DNA of 64,000 nucleotides from Sabethes cyaneus. Taxonomy: Eukaryota > Arthropoda > Insecta > Diptera > Culicidae. The notes below the pieces were generated by a model, which searched no databases, was not told where the DNA came from, and worked only from the letters and a program-made list of their open reading frames with translations. The position numbers were made by a program, and so were the translations under genes. This document shows, one piece after another, positions 1-12,338 of the stretch (positions are counted from its first letter, which is position 1; the number at the start of each line of letters is the position of its first letter). The stretch is from the NCBI RefSeq assembly GCF_943734655.1, contig NC_071354.1, positions 5,057,001 to 5,121,000 of the forward strand, read 5' to 3'.

Positions 1-1854
1 GATTGCGACGACGGCATAGCACGAGGCCTGTACGATGGTTGCCTTTTTGAAACGTGCAACCCCGTTCCGTTTTCGAGCGATGGCCGCGCAGATGCTTCGA
101 CTTGGGGCTGCGAGTGTATGCAAGTAAGAGAGAGATAAAATGTGTAGTAAGCCATGGTAACAGCGTCGTCGACATCGACGTCGTCGTCGTCGCCGTGTGT
201 ACAGTCGGTGGGTGGGTGGCTGGTTGGGCTGCTTGGATGGGTGCTCCTGGTTGGCAGGCTTGCTGACAGAGTGCGAACCGAAAATGTTTGACTGTATACC
301 ACACTAACCAACAGCATCAGGGGCTTCTAGCTAGCTAGCTGGCTGGCTGGCTGGCTTACTGGGTGATAGGTTTAGCCGCGCTGTATGCAGCGTCAAGAAA
401 AGGAAGGTGGTAGGTGGCGAGTGTGCAGGCCCACGGCAACGGCAATGACAGGTCGTTGAACTGTGCGCCTTGCTTTTGCTCCTCGGCAGCCTTTGTTCGA
501 ACGTAAACTCGTCGGTAAACCAGCAAGGTTTTGGGTCTGCTATTCGCGCTGAAACGAAACGTTCTTAAGGACATTTTGGGGCTTGCTGAAATCCAATCAC
601 TCCTAGGTTTTTGCGTAACTAGAAACCATCTAGTGGCAACCGGTGAGGAGATTTTGATAGAAGTGCCGGAAATTATTAATTTGCCTGCTAGACTATTTAT
701 ACTTGAACGGACAAAGTTTTGATCAGTAAAACGACTTTGGGTAGAAAGCGATAAAATTTTAAAAGCGGGACTTTTTGGGTAGTTTCTAAAGATTATCATA
801 TAATTTTTAGGTAAAAAACCTCACTGACAAATTTATTACTAAACAATTAAATAAAAAAACACATTGAAATTATTGCGAATAAATGATACCAAAAATTGCA
901 AGTTATCGACAGAAATGATATCTCATCATTGCGAAATCAAACAAAAAAAGTCTGCTGACCTCCAATCGACTGGTTAACACGCACTTTGGGTCTAAGCAAC
1001 AAATTATCGTGCGTCAACAGAAGATCCTACGAAAGGCCATCCATCTCCTTAATCCGGAGGAGGCGAGCCATCATTTTCAGCCACATTTTCGGCCAAAGTC
1101 ATCTGCACCAAGTCGCGTGCTATACGATGGCCCTGCTGCCGCTGTATCTGCTACTGGTTAGGCTGGTACGAGCTGCTGGCTGGTATAGAGGGATCCGGGC
1201 TGGCGCGGGAATTGGGTTCAAGCGAAAAGTGGCACTTCATGTGCAAAGTATGAAAAGGGTGGGTATTGTGTGTGTGCGCGCGCGTGTGTGTGTCAGTGTC
1301 CATGCAGAGAAATAGCATAACAGCTACCGAGCGAGAAATAACGGTGGTAGGGCATTACTTTACTCTAGACGACTACGAGCGAAGAGCAGTGGATCCGGCT
1401 GAGTCGTGCGAAAGAGATGCCAAAATGCACGCAAACAGCTCCACACTCACACACTCGCGAAGAACACAGCAACAACAGGCAAGAAGTAGATTTGAATCAA
1501 AAACAAAACTTGGCGCGCTCGGGCCGCACACCACTGCAAGCGCGAGTTGTTTGGTATACTGTTTTTCTCAAGTTTCATTCGCAAATTGAACTCTGGAATG
1601 TGAGCATCTACTCCGCCGATTTGGTCCGTCTTTCGACTCAAGCGAGTGCTGAAGGCAAACGTCGTCGCAGCAAGCCGATCGTAGTCCAAGTCGTCGTCGC
1701 CGTCGCAGTTTTGTCGTCGTTGCCGCCGTTGCCTGCTTGCCTGTGCGTCAGAAAAGTCCAAGTTTTTTCCTGGAGGAGTGCAAAGTGTAATGTGTGCGCA
1801 AAAAGCATGATACTCTAGATCATGCATTGAAGAAGTGCAATAAGTCGGTGGTTT
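1..1854. other. Non-coding sequence upstream of the E75B first exon
   Basis: No convincing coding exon is visible on either strand. There is a GTC-rich stretch near 160-200, a short CTGG/CTAG microsatellite near 327-356, AT-rich DNA from about 720 to 960, and GC-richer, CA/GT-repeat-rich DNA from about 1000 onward. The stretch from about 1550 to 1980 probably contains the E75B promoter and 5' UTR. No clear TATA box was found, so the start of transcription is not placed. It may also be intron of longer E75 isoforms (A/C type) whose first exons would lie left of the window; that is inference. Confidence 0.5.
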
Positions 1855-1980
1855 GTGCGTCTGGTTATTCTTTCCGATCTCTTGAGAAGGCCAAGCAAAA
1901 GGATAAATCTTCGTGTGTGTTTAGAAAGAAGACTTTTGCAACAGCAACAGCAGCAAGACGAACAGATTAGGCAAAACAAA

Positions 1981-2616
1981 ATGGGATGTGCAGTGCAGCA
2001 ACAGGAGCCCGCTAGCAAAGAGAAATCTTCGGCGGCGCTCAAGACTGAAGCAAGTCTAAAAGTTCCAAGCAGTCAGTGTGGTAGTTTAAAAAGTCCTAAT
2101 GATAGCAATAGTACTAGTAACAATATTAAAAATGGCAACGGTCAAAGCCTCAAGAAGGCTCATAGTGCACTAGTTAAGATTCTCGAATCCGCTCCGCTGA
2201 ATAGTTCAAATTTGAATAGGATTACCCTCCTCAATGCTGGAAATGCTGGTGGAGGCAACGCTAGCAATAGTAAAAGTAGTAGTAGTAGCAGTAGTAATAG
2301 TCAAGTAGCAGTCGTTCCCAAGACGGAACCAAAAAGTGTTCAAGCGAGCAGTCCGGTGTGTGGTCCACCGGACGCCAATTCCGGTAGTAGTCAAAAGGAA
2401 GATCCTCCCTCGGTTAAGATTCAAACTACACCGAAGATCGATCTTTGCCCGTGGAAGAAGACCACAATCGCCAAAGAGTGGATTAGTGCCTGCGAGCAGG
2501 AACTTCGGAAGCAGCAGGAGCAAGCAGCAACCGAATCACTACTGGACAGTAATCAACCTCAACAGAAGGAGGAAGAAGGCGATAGTCCTTGTGCCATAAA
2601 CCGCGACGATCAACCC

Positions 2617-2648
<32 letters not shown>

Positions 2649-2835
2649 GTCTCACTCGGGAGGCTGTCGGAGTCGGGAGTCGTCTCAAAGTTCTGATCAT
2701 TCATCACTGTCGGCCTCGCCGGAGCCCACCAGCGACGACAGTTGCAGCAATAGCAGCTCCACTAGCGACTGCTGCTCCGACTATCTGATCAATGATCTCT
2801 GCAAGCAGTTTGAGGAGAATCTATGCGAAGATCAT
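1981..2835 (+). CDS. Eip75B: E75 nuclear receptor, isoform-B-type first coding exon
   Basis: This exon encodes 285 residues of an E75B-type isoform. The ATG at 1981 (starting MGCAVQQQEP) is the only ATG in the open frame and has a good context (AACAAAATGG); the frame opens further upstream only through a GTG. The sequence is rich in Ser, Asn and Gln, with a Ser run near 2270-2300 and a run of about ten His codons at 2619-2647. It ends in phase 0 at a GTACGT donor (2836) and joins the exon starting GFFRRSIQQK at 3027. The first zinc finger (CRVCGDKASG-type) is missing, which is the hallmark of E75B. In insects E75B cannot bind DNA alone and works through partners such as HR3. The N-terminal domain has no recognised fold. 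The splice choice is inferred from phase and consensus, not from transcripts. Confidence 0.88.
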
Positions 2836-3026
2836 GTACGTTCACCCCAACTCCATGTCGTTCAGACTTGTTTTTTTTTTTCTACGGCTGCATACACGCT
2901 CTCTAAACCACTCTTCAGCCATAATACACAATTACATATTTAGCAATTATTACTGGTGGTCAACCTTCAAATTAATTTATTCTCCTTCTTTTTCTTGTTC
3001 TCTCCCTCTCACTTGCTCATTTACAG

Positions 3027-3171
3027 GGTTTCTTCAGGCGCTCGATTCAGCAGAAAATTCAGTATCGCCCTTGTACTAAAAACCAGCAATGTAGCATACT
3101 ACGAATAAACCGTAATCGTTGTCAGTATTGCAGACTGAAAAAATGCATCGCCGTTGGAATGAGTCGCGATG
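3027..3171 (+). CDS. Eip75B: E75 exon with the second zinc finger of the DNA-binding domain
   Basis: After a TTTACAG acceptor the exon begins GFFRRSIQQKIQYRPC, the end of the P-box helix, followed by a complete second nuclear-receptor zinc finger with Cys spacing C-x5-C-x9-C-x2-C and the motif CRLKKCIAVGMSRD. It ends with a GTGAGT donor at 3172, one base into a codon. That base (G) joins the CG at 18366 to make Ala, giving the usual GMSRD-A-VRFGRVPKRE junction. The sequence is almost identical to other insect E75/Rev-erb proteins. In A- and C-type isoforms this exon would be preceded by a first-finger exon; none is seen in the window. Confidence 0.96.
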
Positions 3172-4885
3172 GTGAGTAATTATAGTAGGTTAAGACCTTT
3201 CCATTTTTTTGTGTTTTTATTTAACTTTTCCTGCTGAAGTCGGCTGCTTTTTGTTTTATTTCGAGGCGCACGGTCCGTGTTGCCAGATGATTTAGATTCT
3301 TGCCGATCATGAATTGTTTTTCTTTCGCATAATTTAAATGGCGACTATTGACCTCACTGGGTCTACTTTGAATACGAATTCCGTTATTTGAACTACACAG
3401 CTAGTCAGCAACCCTGCCGCCCATTTGTGGTCGCCCCGGTTGAACCGTGTCGTCGTGACACACACAGACTCCTCACTCTCTCACACTCTCGGGCTCAGTA
3501 CTCGCTGTAGGGTGTTGCCATCGCTTTTCATCATTCAACCAAATGCATAGCGCGCTCTTTTTCCAACCCTGGAGTGTGCGCAATAGAAAGTAATGCAGCG
3601 ACACTGAACACCACCGCACCGCACTGTGCCTAGCAGGAGCAAGCAAGCAGGCAAGCAAGACACATACAGAGAGAGAGAGAGAAAACGAACCGAACGCGAG
3701 AGACACGTCGAGGCTAAAGCGAAGTTCATTGACCGTCTAACTAGGCCATAATCATTTTGAACTCTATTTAGGTCAGAAAAATATTCGCCTGCTTTACTCG
3801 CTAGCTCACTCATTCGTTCGTTCGTTCGTTGGTTCATTTGTGTGCTCGTATTGCTCTAGCACTAACTTTGCAAGGCATACCGCGTGCAAACTGTGCGATT
3901 TTGCTTCTTTTTTGTCGGGGTGAGCAGCATACGATTCGCTCGTCCCTTTGTGCGTTGTTATGATACGAGAAGGCCCTGACAAGACGTTGTCGCGTTGACA
4001 ACAGGGAAATGGCGGTGGCGTTGGTTGAGGTGACGGACTGGCCTTTTTGCTGCCCGCTCCTGTGGGGTGGATGATAGCGTGACCCGTTTGCCCCATTCGC
4101 TGAGGAAGGAATAAATGATAACTTCTATCCAGCACTTACGTCAGTAGCTGGCTAATAAACGTCAGGTGGATTGTTCTGATAACACGATAGGAACTGATTT
4201 AATTATGATCAGGGGGGAAAATGTCACAGCTACATTGCGCTAGAGTTTATTAATAGATATGTCAAGTATGCATCGTGCACCGGGTAGATAATGGTTCCTA
4301 CGAATAAAATGACGGAAATTTACGTACATGTTGAATTCGAGAACCAAGCAAATTTTGGTCACTTATGACGCTTCCGGGTTGCTTTCAGAAAGTCAAAGGC
4401 ATTCGTCTCCATCTGTTAGATCAATGGAGTCCTACGGTTGATGGCTCAATTTGAGTACGCTAATTAAAACCCAACTAGGTGCAAAACTATGTCATGACAG
4501 CCACTGATCAACGAAGCACACACAAGCCAAGACCTAGGTCGTAGCAGGCGTTAACCGTCGTTGATCGGCTTCCATTGTCAGTTTTTTTCTATGTTTCAAG
4601 GCAATTTTACGCCATCAACTGCCTGCTCTGCCTTCGATTGAGCAAGCAGGCAGCAGGCCTCGATTGTCTACTAAATTTGCGCCATTTACATCGTACATCG
4701 TACCCTCACGTTGCATATTGTCCTAATCTCGGCGAAGGCGATCGCTTCTGCTCGATTGTCTGTCTGGCAGTTTTTTTCGGGTTGAGGTTTTCTTAAGGCC
4801 TCCATGTGTCCTCGACTCCAATTCTCTACCATAGGAGAGGAGATGCATGCTGTATAGCAACGCCTCTCGTAGTCAAAGCTGTCGT

Positions 4886-5068
4886 ATATACAGATATTTG
4901 TGCATGCATAAATTTGGGATCATCAAAATCTCTTTAGTAATGCAACATACATTTAATATAAAAGTAAAAAATTGCTCCTCATTTAATGTATATTATGGAA
5001 ACCAAAACTATGATTCGCTGAGAAATTTGAAGGGTGCCAAATTTATGCATGCACAAATATATGTATAT
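4886..5068. repeat. Inverted repeat with 32-bp arms (foldback or MITE-like)
   Basis: Arms at 4886-4917 and 5037-5068 are reverse complements with 31 of 32 positions matching. Each contains the palindrome TGCATGCA. The AT-rich spacer is about 119 bp. No clear target duplication was identified, so a mobile origin is only one option. Confidence 0.75.
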
Positions 5069-8000
5069 TTGTCTGAAGCCTCTGCACATAGCAGTGATAC
5101 ACTTCAACATTCAAAACAGTCCGTGGATGTGGAATAAGCTCAGCGCGAAAATAAAGGCAAATGCTAAAACCGCGAGAGGAAGAGCAGACTTTGCACAAGG
5201 TAAAGCCATTCACCAACACTAGCTCACGATCGGTGGTGTCGCTTAGTGTCTGAGCTAAGCAGGCGGCCGCACGCGATCAGCGCGATTATGAAAGATGTGC
5301 GCTGCGCGCATCATGCTTTCTGCTTATTCTTTCTGTTTGTGTTGGTTGCTTAGCGCCGAAGCTTGGAAGCGGTGCGTGTGAAACCTACAAATTTCACTTT
5401 CTCTTGTTTCGTAATCGATTCCGACGACGAGGAAGGAGTAGAAAAGAAAAAAAATGTGCTGAGAAAGAGGCAAAGAGAAATGTCAATCACCTTTCGGTGA
5501 TTACCGGAGCATCTAATGAATATGTAATGAAAAACCACTGCGAGCGCACCAGGTTGGGTGGTGGGTGCAAATTTATGTTAGTTTTTCGGCCCAATGGCAA
5601 ACCGGAAATAAGTCGCTTTGTATTCATGTAATAGTTTTATGTTTCAAGCCTGGTTGTCCGCTTTTGGTATAATATTCCACGTACATTTTAGAGAATATGT
5701 TTAATGAAAAACATGAGTCATGGAAGCATAAACCTATAAGCTAGCCAATGCATAAACTTTCGATTTCTAACCCAACATCTCAGCAAGAGACACAAGCTAA
5801 TTTACAGTTACATGCTGTGCACATTTCTCGTCGAAGCAAATTCAGACGATTTTCGGTGTCATTGCTGAACGTAATGACTAAAATGTGCGAGACGGACAAA
5901 TCGGCCGCTAGCTGAGCAAGCGAGATGGTCGTCGTTCTGTTTCACGGTTCACCATTTTTAAATTCCACCATCGTAGACGAACGATGCATACATAATTCGC
6001 CAAACTGTCCGAAAGGATAGCAAATTCTGCAACAGCTGCTGACGTTCGCCGACGGTCGACGTAGGACATGTTTGCCACTGAATGCACAAACCCTAGAGAG
6101 TCTGCCACAACTCTGTCCTTCTCGCACTGCTGTAGCCTTCGACTTTTGAAAGTACCATTCGAACAGCCCGCACTCACTCACACCAGCACGGGGTGCTTAC
6201 ATAAACTCCGGGTCGAGTAGCGTGCGAGATAGAGCTACTGAGCGGTCGCTGCGGTGTGAGCGAGATGCTTTGAAACGTCATTCCTACCCTGCGTCGAACT
6301 CTTCGTATGCATATGGGCCTGTATGCGTGGAGTGGTGTATGGGAAACGAGGCGAGCTGCGATGTCGTTGACTCTTAATTCGGTCATGCACGGTCATTCAC
6401 TTGTTTTACAATTCATGAAAAAAGATTATACATTTGTTACCCTTCTCCTTTCCTCGCATGGGCGCTGCATATTTCTGTTCTGTCGACCCAACACTGCGTC
6501 ACCTTCAAGTCGATGAGATATTGTTTCGACACAACGACCAATCGATTGAAAATGATCTATAAACCTCTAACTGGACCGTATTGCTACTTGATCGCGTTCG
6601 CATTTGCGCTCTTGAAAAATTAGGGCTGCACCCAAATTCGATCAATTTGGATCGCTTTCTCAGCAGTGTTTTTTTTGCGAAAATGACCCCAAAAATATTA
6701 ACCAGCGCACACATGTGCGTTGCTCGTCTGCTGCTGTCGATTCGATGCTCGTTTCGCGTTCCCATTTCGCGCTACTGCTTCCCATCATCATCAGCTCCAT
6801 CATCCTCCTCTTTTGGGGCTTCTGTGCTCTCCTCTGTAGCTAGTTATTTCGCTTGTGCCATATTTTTATAGGTTAAGAAACCGAACTGACTGACTGACTG
6901 GGTGCTGGCCGAAAAAAAAGACGCCACTGTAAACACGTCGAGTATCAGGCGATAAAGGGAACGACAGTTTCTTTGTTGTGCAGTGCGAACAATGGCTTAT
7001 TCGATGAGTTGTCGCTGGCGTGAGATATTTTTTTATTTAGGTTTGCACATTTGCTTGCACAAATGTGAGTGTGACCATGGTTTACTAGATCGTTTTTCAT
7101 TATTTAAAGGTAAATTTTGCATGCATCGTGACAAATAAAAACTTTCACTTTACGTGCTATTACATCTTTTGATCGAAATGACGGACAGACGTTCGTGGGG
7201 TCATTTTGTGTCTCGTTAGTATTTTTTTTTCTTTCGTTCACTGGGAGGTCGTTAACCGTGCAGCTACGGCGAGCCCATCGCAGACCTCGTGAAGCCACCG
7301 CTCGAAAGCCACCACAAGAGCCGGGAGGTGAACGAACTCGACGGACAGCCTATCTGTGGCCTCTCTGTCCATTCGTTCGCAGCTGCCAATTGATGGCGGC
7401 CGTTTTCACTTTTCATTTCGCCCCATGCTAAAACTCGCTGCAAAGCGAAACGAGCTACTAGCGTGTTGCCTCCGGCTCGGCTACTGGCGGCTGCAGAGGT
7501 TATTCACCTAGCTCGCCAATTGTAGGTCACAGCGAGCGTGCGTGTCAGTGGCTGCTGTGTCTGTATGCGGTTATGGGTATGCAAGTACGCGCATAATCTA
7601 TTGTACGTCCAACACAAACAACGGTCGGACTGACGTGCTCTCTTATCTCCAAACCGAAACGAGGAAAATTCAAATGGGTTAACGATGAGCACAGGCGCTG
7701 CTCGCACTCGCCCACAACCAGACCTGGCCCATCGCGACAGTTACCGGATGACGTTAATGATGATGATGATGGTGATGATGATCATGACGATGATGATTGC
7801 GCAAAACCGCTGGGCTTGGTAGACACAGAAATGGTATGGGGAGATTGCTAATTGGAGCATACTCCTGCTGGCTGGTTTAATTCCCTTTTCCGGGCGGCAC
7901 CACAGGATTGAGTCAGTGACCTTTTGGCACGGTTTGACTTGGCAGCTGTTGGCGCAAACCTGACGGAAACAGTAGCAGCAGGGTAGTGAACTTTTGCCAC

Positions 8001-11000
8001 CTGTTTGGACTTTAGTGATAAAACATTGGTTTCTTTGAGTGTATTTGATCGAAGTGTACAAGTGATCATGAGTTTGAAAGATTCTTCAAGAACATAATTA
8101 AAAAAAACGCCTTTAAATGCATTTTAATTTTCTCAACAATCCAAAAAGTTGACTAAATGTTTCACGGTGGTGGAAAACTCTAGAAAAAAATTGAAAAAAA
8201 AACTGAAGCAATGAAGCAAATTTTATTTTTTCTTTGTTTTCAGAGAAAATTTGAATTTAGGAGTTTTGTAAATATTGGTTTGGTTCATGTCTATTAACTA
8301 TACTAAATTTCATCAAATTCTCGGAAGGGTCCCAAACATTAAACTTAAACAATATCGTTTAAAAATAAATCGATTTCATTCAAATCACTTCTTATCATCC
8401 TTCAAATATAGACTTAATGCGACTGGGATAGCCCTTTACATTTTCCAATAATTCACAATCTTGGTGTCGTTTTCAAGGGCATAAATTCAAAGTCATTTTT
8501 CAAATTCAAAAGCAGTTTGCTTGAGTTTTCCAGCTTTATGTGGGAATTCGTTTCAGTTACGTCTTCCTTAACAAGCAGAAAAGCTTATAATACTGAAAAA
8601 CAATTTATTTGGTTGCTTGAGAAAACGAAATCGATTTTAAAATGTTTGTAATCCAAGTACTTAACGATGCGATGAGCGCACGTAAATATCTGTCTTGAGT
8701 AAACTAACCAGACGTCTAGGATTTTCGCAGGGCAATTCCAGATGTGCATAGGTTGTCCCGGATGTCCAAGTCCAAGTGAACCGAATTGATAGATTTTGCT
8801 ATAGATTGGCACGTCGAATGTTTAAGCACTCATAAAAATGCTATGGATAAGACAAAACGTTACTGAAAATTACCAAAAGTTTTTCAAGAAGATCTCCACT
8901 AACGAGGTATTGTTAAAAGAAGTACGTTCAGCTAGAAAACATGTGTAATATTCTATTAAGTTGTCCTAAAATAAATTATTTGGCAAAAAATAAATTAAAA
9001 ATAAATTTTTTGGTCATGATGCTAGAAGGAAGTGTTCTTAATTTTTATTATCAAAAGATTAAAATTTGAACAAAAAATTCGTATTTTAAAAAATTGAACG
9101 ATTTTTGAGAAAACCTTACATTTTCATAAAAAATAATTTACTCTACTATTCCTAGAGTCTGAGAAATTAATTTTTGAAGGAGGGAAATAATCAGAAAAAT
9201 CGAACTTTTCGCTTATAACTAAGGCACGACCAAAAAAGTTGCCGTGAAACAAGGCTTGACAAGACAAGAAAAGAATATATAATATAGAAATTTTTCATTA
9301 GGACGTAGTTTTGCAACATTTCTGTGGAGTTTTGCATCACCGAGTACAAATTTGCGAAAACTTTTTCCAGAAATTCATAAAAAAATGTTCTGCAATGTTT
9401 GGTTGAAAACGAAATTCAAAAAAGAATGATGTCCGAGAAAAGTGAAAAAAAAACTTTTTTTTTTTGAGAAATAGAGGGCTTTGATTTTTTGCTTGAGTAC
9501 AAAAATTCTTGAATATTTGAGGCTCTCCGGCCCATTTTGTATGACAATTTGAACATATGTCTATTATACGACGCAAGGTTTTATAGCTTGTAGTTTAACA
9601 TTATCTGCGCAATTTTGCTGGGAAACCTTGCAATTAAAAATAAATATAAAATTGAAAAATATAAGCCGTAATTCTCTCTAATTAGGCCTGGATAACAAAG
9701 CCTAGCTAAAATGCGCAACCACAAATATTTGATCCGGTTTTCCATCAGCACTTCTGTTTTCATTAAGCATTCGAGTTTTCCTCCCAGTGAAGGCTCGACG
9801 TAACTAAGTGAAAGTGACACCGCAATAATTGTCTTTGAGAAGCACAAAAGAAAAAATCAAAATTTAAAAACAACGCAATCAATTAGTACAATGATCGACC
9901 GTCACCAGTTGTTAGCCGTTCAGCTGCGAACCGATTTAAATTAAACCGAATCGCACACGGCGCCTGCTTTGTAACGGCCCCGTTTGAGCACAAAACCAAT
10001 TCCTCACATGTTACATGATTTCGCATATTTTTTGGATACAAACCGACCTACACGCATACGTATACAGACTCAGCCTCACACACGAAGCACGTGCTCCTTT
10101 TCCTTTGCTAGCTGCTTCGCACGGCACCCGATAGAAAAAAGAAAAAGCAATCGTAGTATAGTAATAAAAAAACGGCACATACGAGAAAGTACAGGACCCC
10201 GCACAATCCGCTACCAGTGCCAGCCCCCAGTCGATCCCAAAAACTGGGCAACTGATTACGCCACAAGCCGTGGACGGTCTCGTAAACATCGCTATACTTT
10301 TCGCTAACCGATCGCCGCCTGCCTGCAGTGCATGAATATCGAATTGAATATGTAGCGCGTGGCGCGTCGTCTCGGATAGAAGCGAGAGTGAGAGTGATGG
10401 TTCCGGTTTGAACCCGGACTACGCGCGGTGCGTCGTACGAGCGCGCGAAAAGTAGGCCACTTTTTCGTCGCAACCACCGGGGGAAGATTTTGGAAAGTCT
10501 CCAAGCACGCTGCTCATATTGCATTCGTGCCAGGGCAGTGCGAGCGGAGTAGGGGCTAACACTTTCCATTTCACCACAAACGAAAGCACTCGGCAGCACC
10601 AGCCTCCTCCATCACCTCTTCTAGTTCGCACCGATTTACATAAATACCAACTCCATTGAGAAAGAGTTCATTTACCTCTCGTGTTTCGAGAAGGTAACGC
10701 GAAGGGGGAAACGTTTCGATGCTGTCTGCGCTGTTTTTTATTTCTTTTCAAAATGAAATCGAAATTAAACACTTTCACCAGTCAGTCGCTGCGGCCCGCC
10801 GACCGATTCATAATGCACTCGACTTTAGCCGCAGTGAATGCAAACCAGGGTAACAAGCGTAGGCACGGTTCGGTCGGTTGCGGAGAAACGGAGCGCTAAT
10901 TATGTGTACTGCTGAAAAGTTTCATCTTTGTTTTCACCATCGCGCGCGAGCCTGCTGCCGTGCTTGGGAGTGAGTCTCACGATCTAAAGGCGTGCTGTTT

Positions 11001-12329
11001 TCTTGCAACAGATTTTCTTACCACCAGTATCTTCCAATCGGTCAAAATCACTAATGAAAATTTCAATTAGTTTAAAGCGGGTTCGCCGCTTTGAATTCAT
11101 GCCCAGCTCAAACACTGAAATGCTTGCTTGATTCGATTTAACCACAATACTTCAAATGATTTAAAAACTTACTCAAAATTCGAAAAAATACCCATCATCC
11201 AAACTTTGCATAATCCACTAACAAAAGCAGCCTAGGGGTGATTGCCTCCCGGCGTAAGTCATCGAACTCGCATGCTGTGTTCCCTTATTTCGAACACGCG
11301 ATATGCGTGCCCCCAAAAGAGCGAGAGAGATAACCGTCTCGAGTCTAATGTGTGCGAAAAGAGCAACGTTCTAATCGGAAGTGCGAGCTCGAATCGTCGA
11401 CCTTTGCGCTCAGTCTGTCGAACCTAGCGAGCTCGAACAGTGGAGAGCTTTCTAGCTGAGAAGAAGCTTTCGGTTTGAAGAAAGCAAGCTTTCAGTGTAT
11501 GATTCGAGAAGTTTGCCGTAATTGCTGCAACAAGCGTTACCGCTGTATGCTGTATGCGGGTACTCAGCACTCAGACCGGCCGCATACCACAAGCACCGTG
11601 TAGCGGTGATAGTGGAGTGGCAACCAACACTAGCCAACCTGTTTGGTCGCGATGGTGCTCAGCAATAATATATAGGGAGAAGAACGACGCAAGCGAGCGC
11701 AAACATGAAATAAATATAGGGGGTGAATCAAGGTTATCACGAGTCAAGGACAGCGTATTTTTTCTTCTTTCGTTCATTCCTGCTCCTCCCTACCGTTCAC
11801 TGGCCCGTACCAATGGCTTCGCCAGGCATTGCACCGCACCGACCCGACCGAGGCGAGGTTAAATTGCGAGATAGAATTTTTAATCGGATTTCACAACATT
11901 CCAGCAGTAACAGTTGTGCCCCAAGCGCGTGGGTGGGTGAGATTATTCTATCGTTGCATCCATTTAACAACCATTGATTTGTATACAGATTTCCAGGAAG
12001 ACAACGACGAATGGCAAAACACTGGTTGCGCAATTTGAAAATTTCAAATTATAATTAGATGACGTACTTGTTTGCTCCCAACCAACAATAGCTATATTAG
12101 ATGATGGCTGTATACTGCCGTAGTTGTAGCTAGCAGGATCGGTAGGGAGCACTAGCAGTCAAGAACAAGGTCCACTAGCAGAGCGACCCGGTATGTGCGC
12201 CATGTGTACGAAAATAAACCACTTTGCGAGGCCTGTATGTATGTATTCCTGTGTACCAACATATGTATGCCTGCCTGCCTGCCTTCTCTGTCTACATGGG
12301 GTGGATGGTAGCATTCAATTCGGATAAGT

Positions 12330-12338
12330 TCAAGGCCA
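12330..12338 (+). promoter_or_regulatory. Variant FTZ-F1-type nuclear receptor half-site
   Basis: TCAAGGCCA fits the FTZ-F1 family consensus YCAAGGYCR. It lies about 1.5 kb upstream of the E75D start codon. The match is visible; function is inferred. Confidence 0.3.

Noticed and set aside
356..799. 147-codon minus-strand frame
   Set aside because: No domain, low-complexity context and no splice or promoter support.
1855..1980. Extension of the E75B frame upstream of ATG 1981
   Set aside because: It is open only through a GTG, contains no ATG, and reads like 5' UTR.
2836..2943. Continuation of the E75B frame to a stop at 2943
   Set aside because: A good GTACGT donor at 2836 joins in phase to the zinc-finger exon; the extra residues are intron.
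10108..10599. 163-codon minus-strand frame
   Set aside because: Lies in GC-richer intron DNA with overlapping frames on both strands; no recognisable domain.
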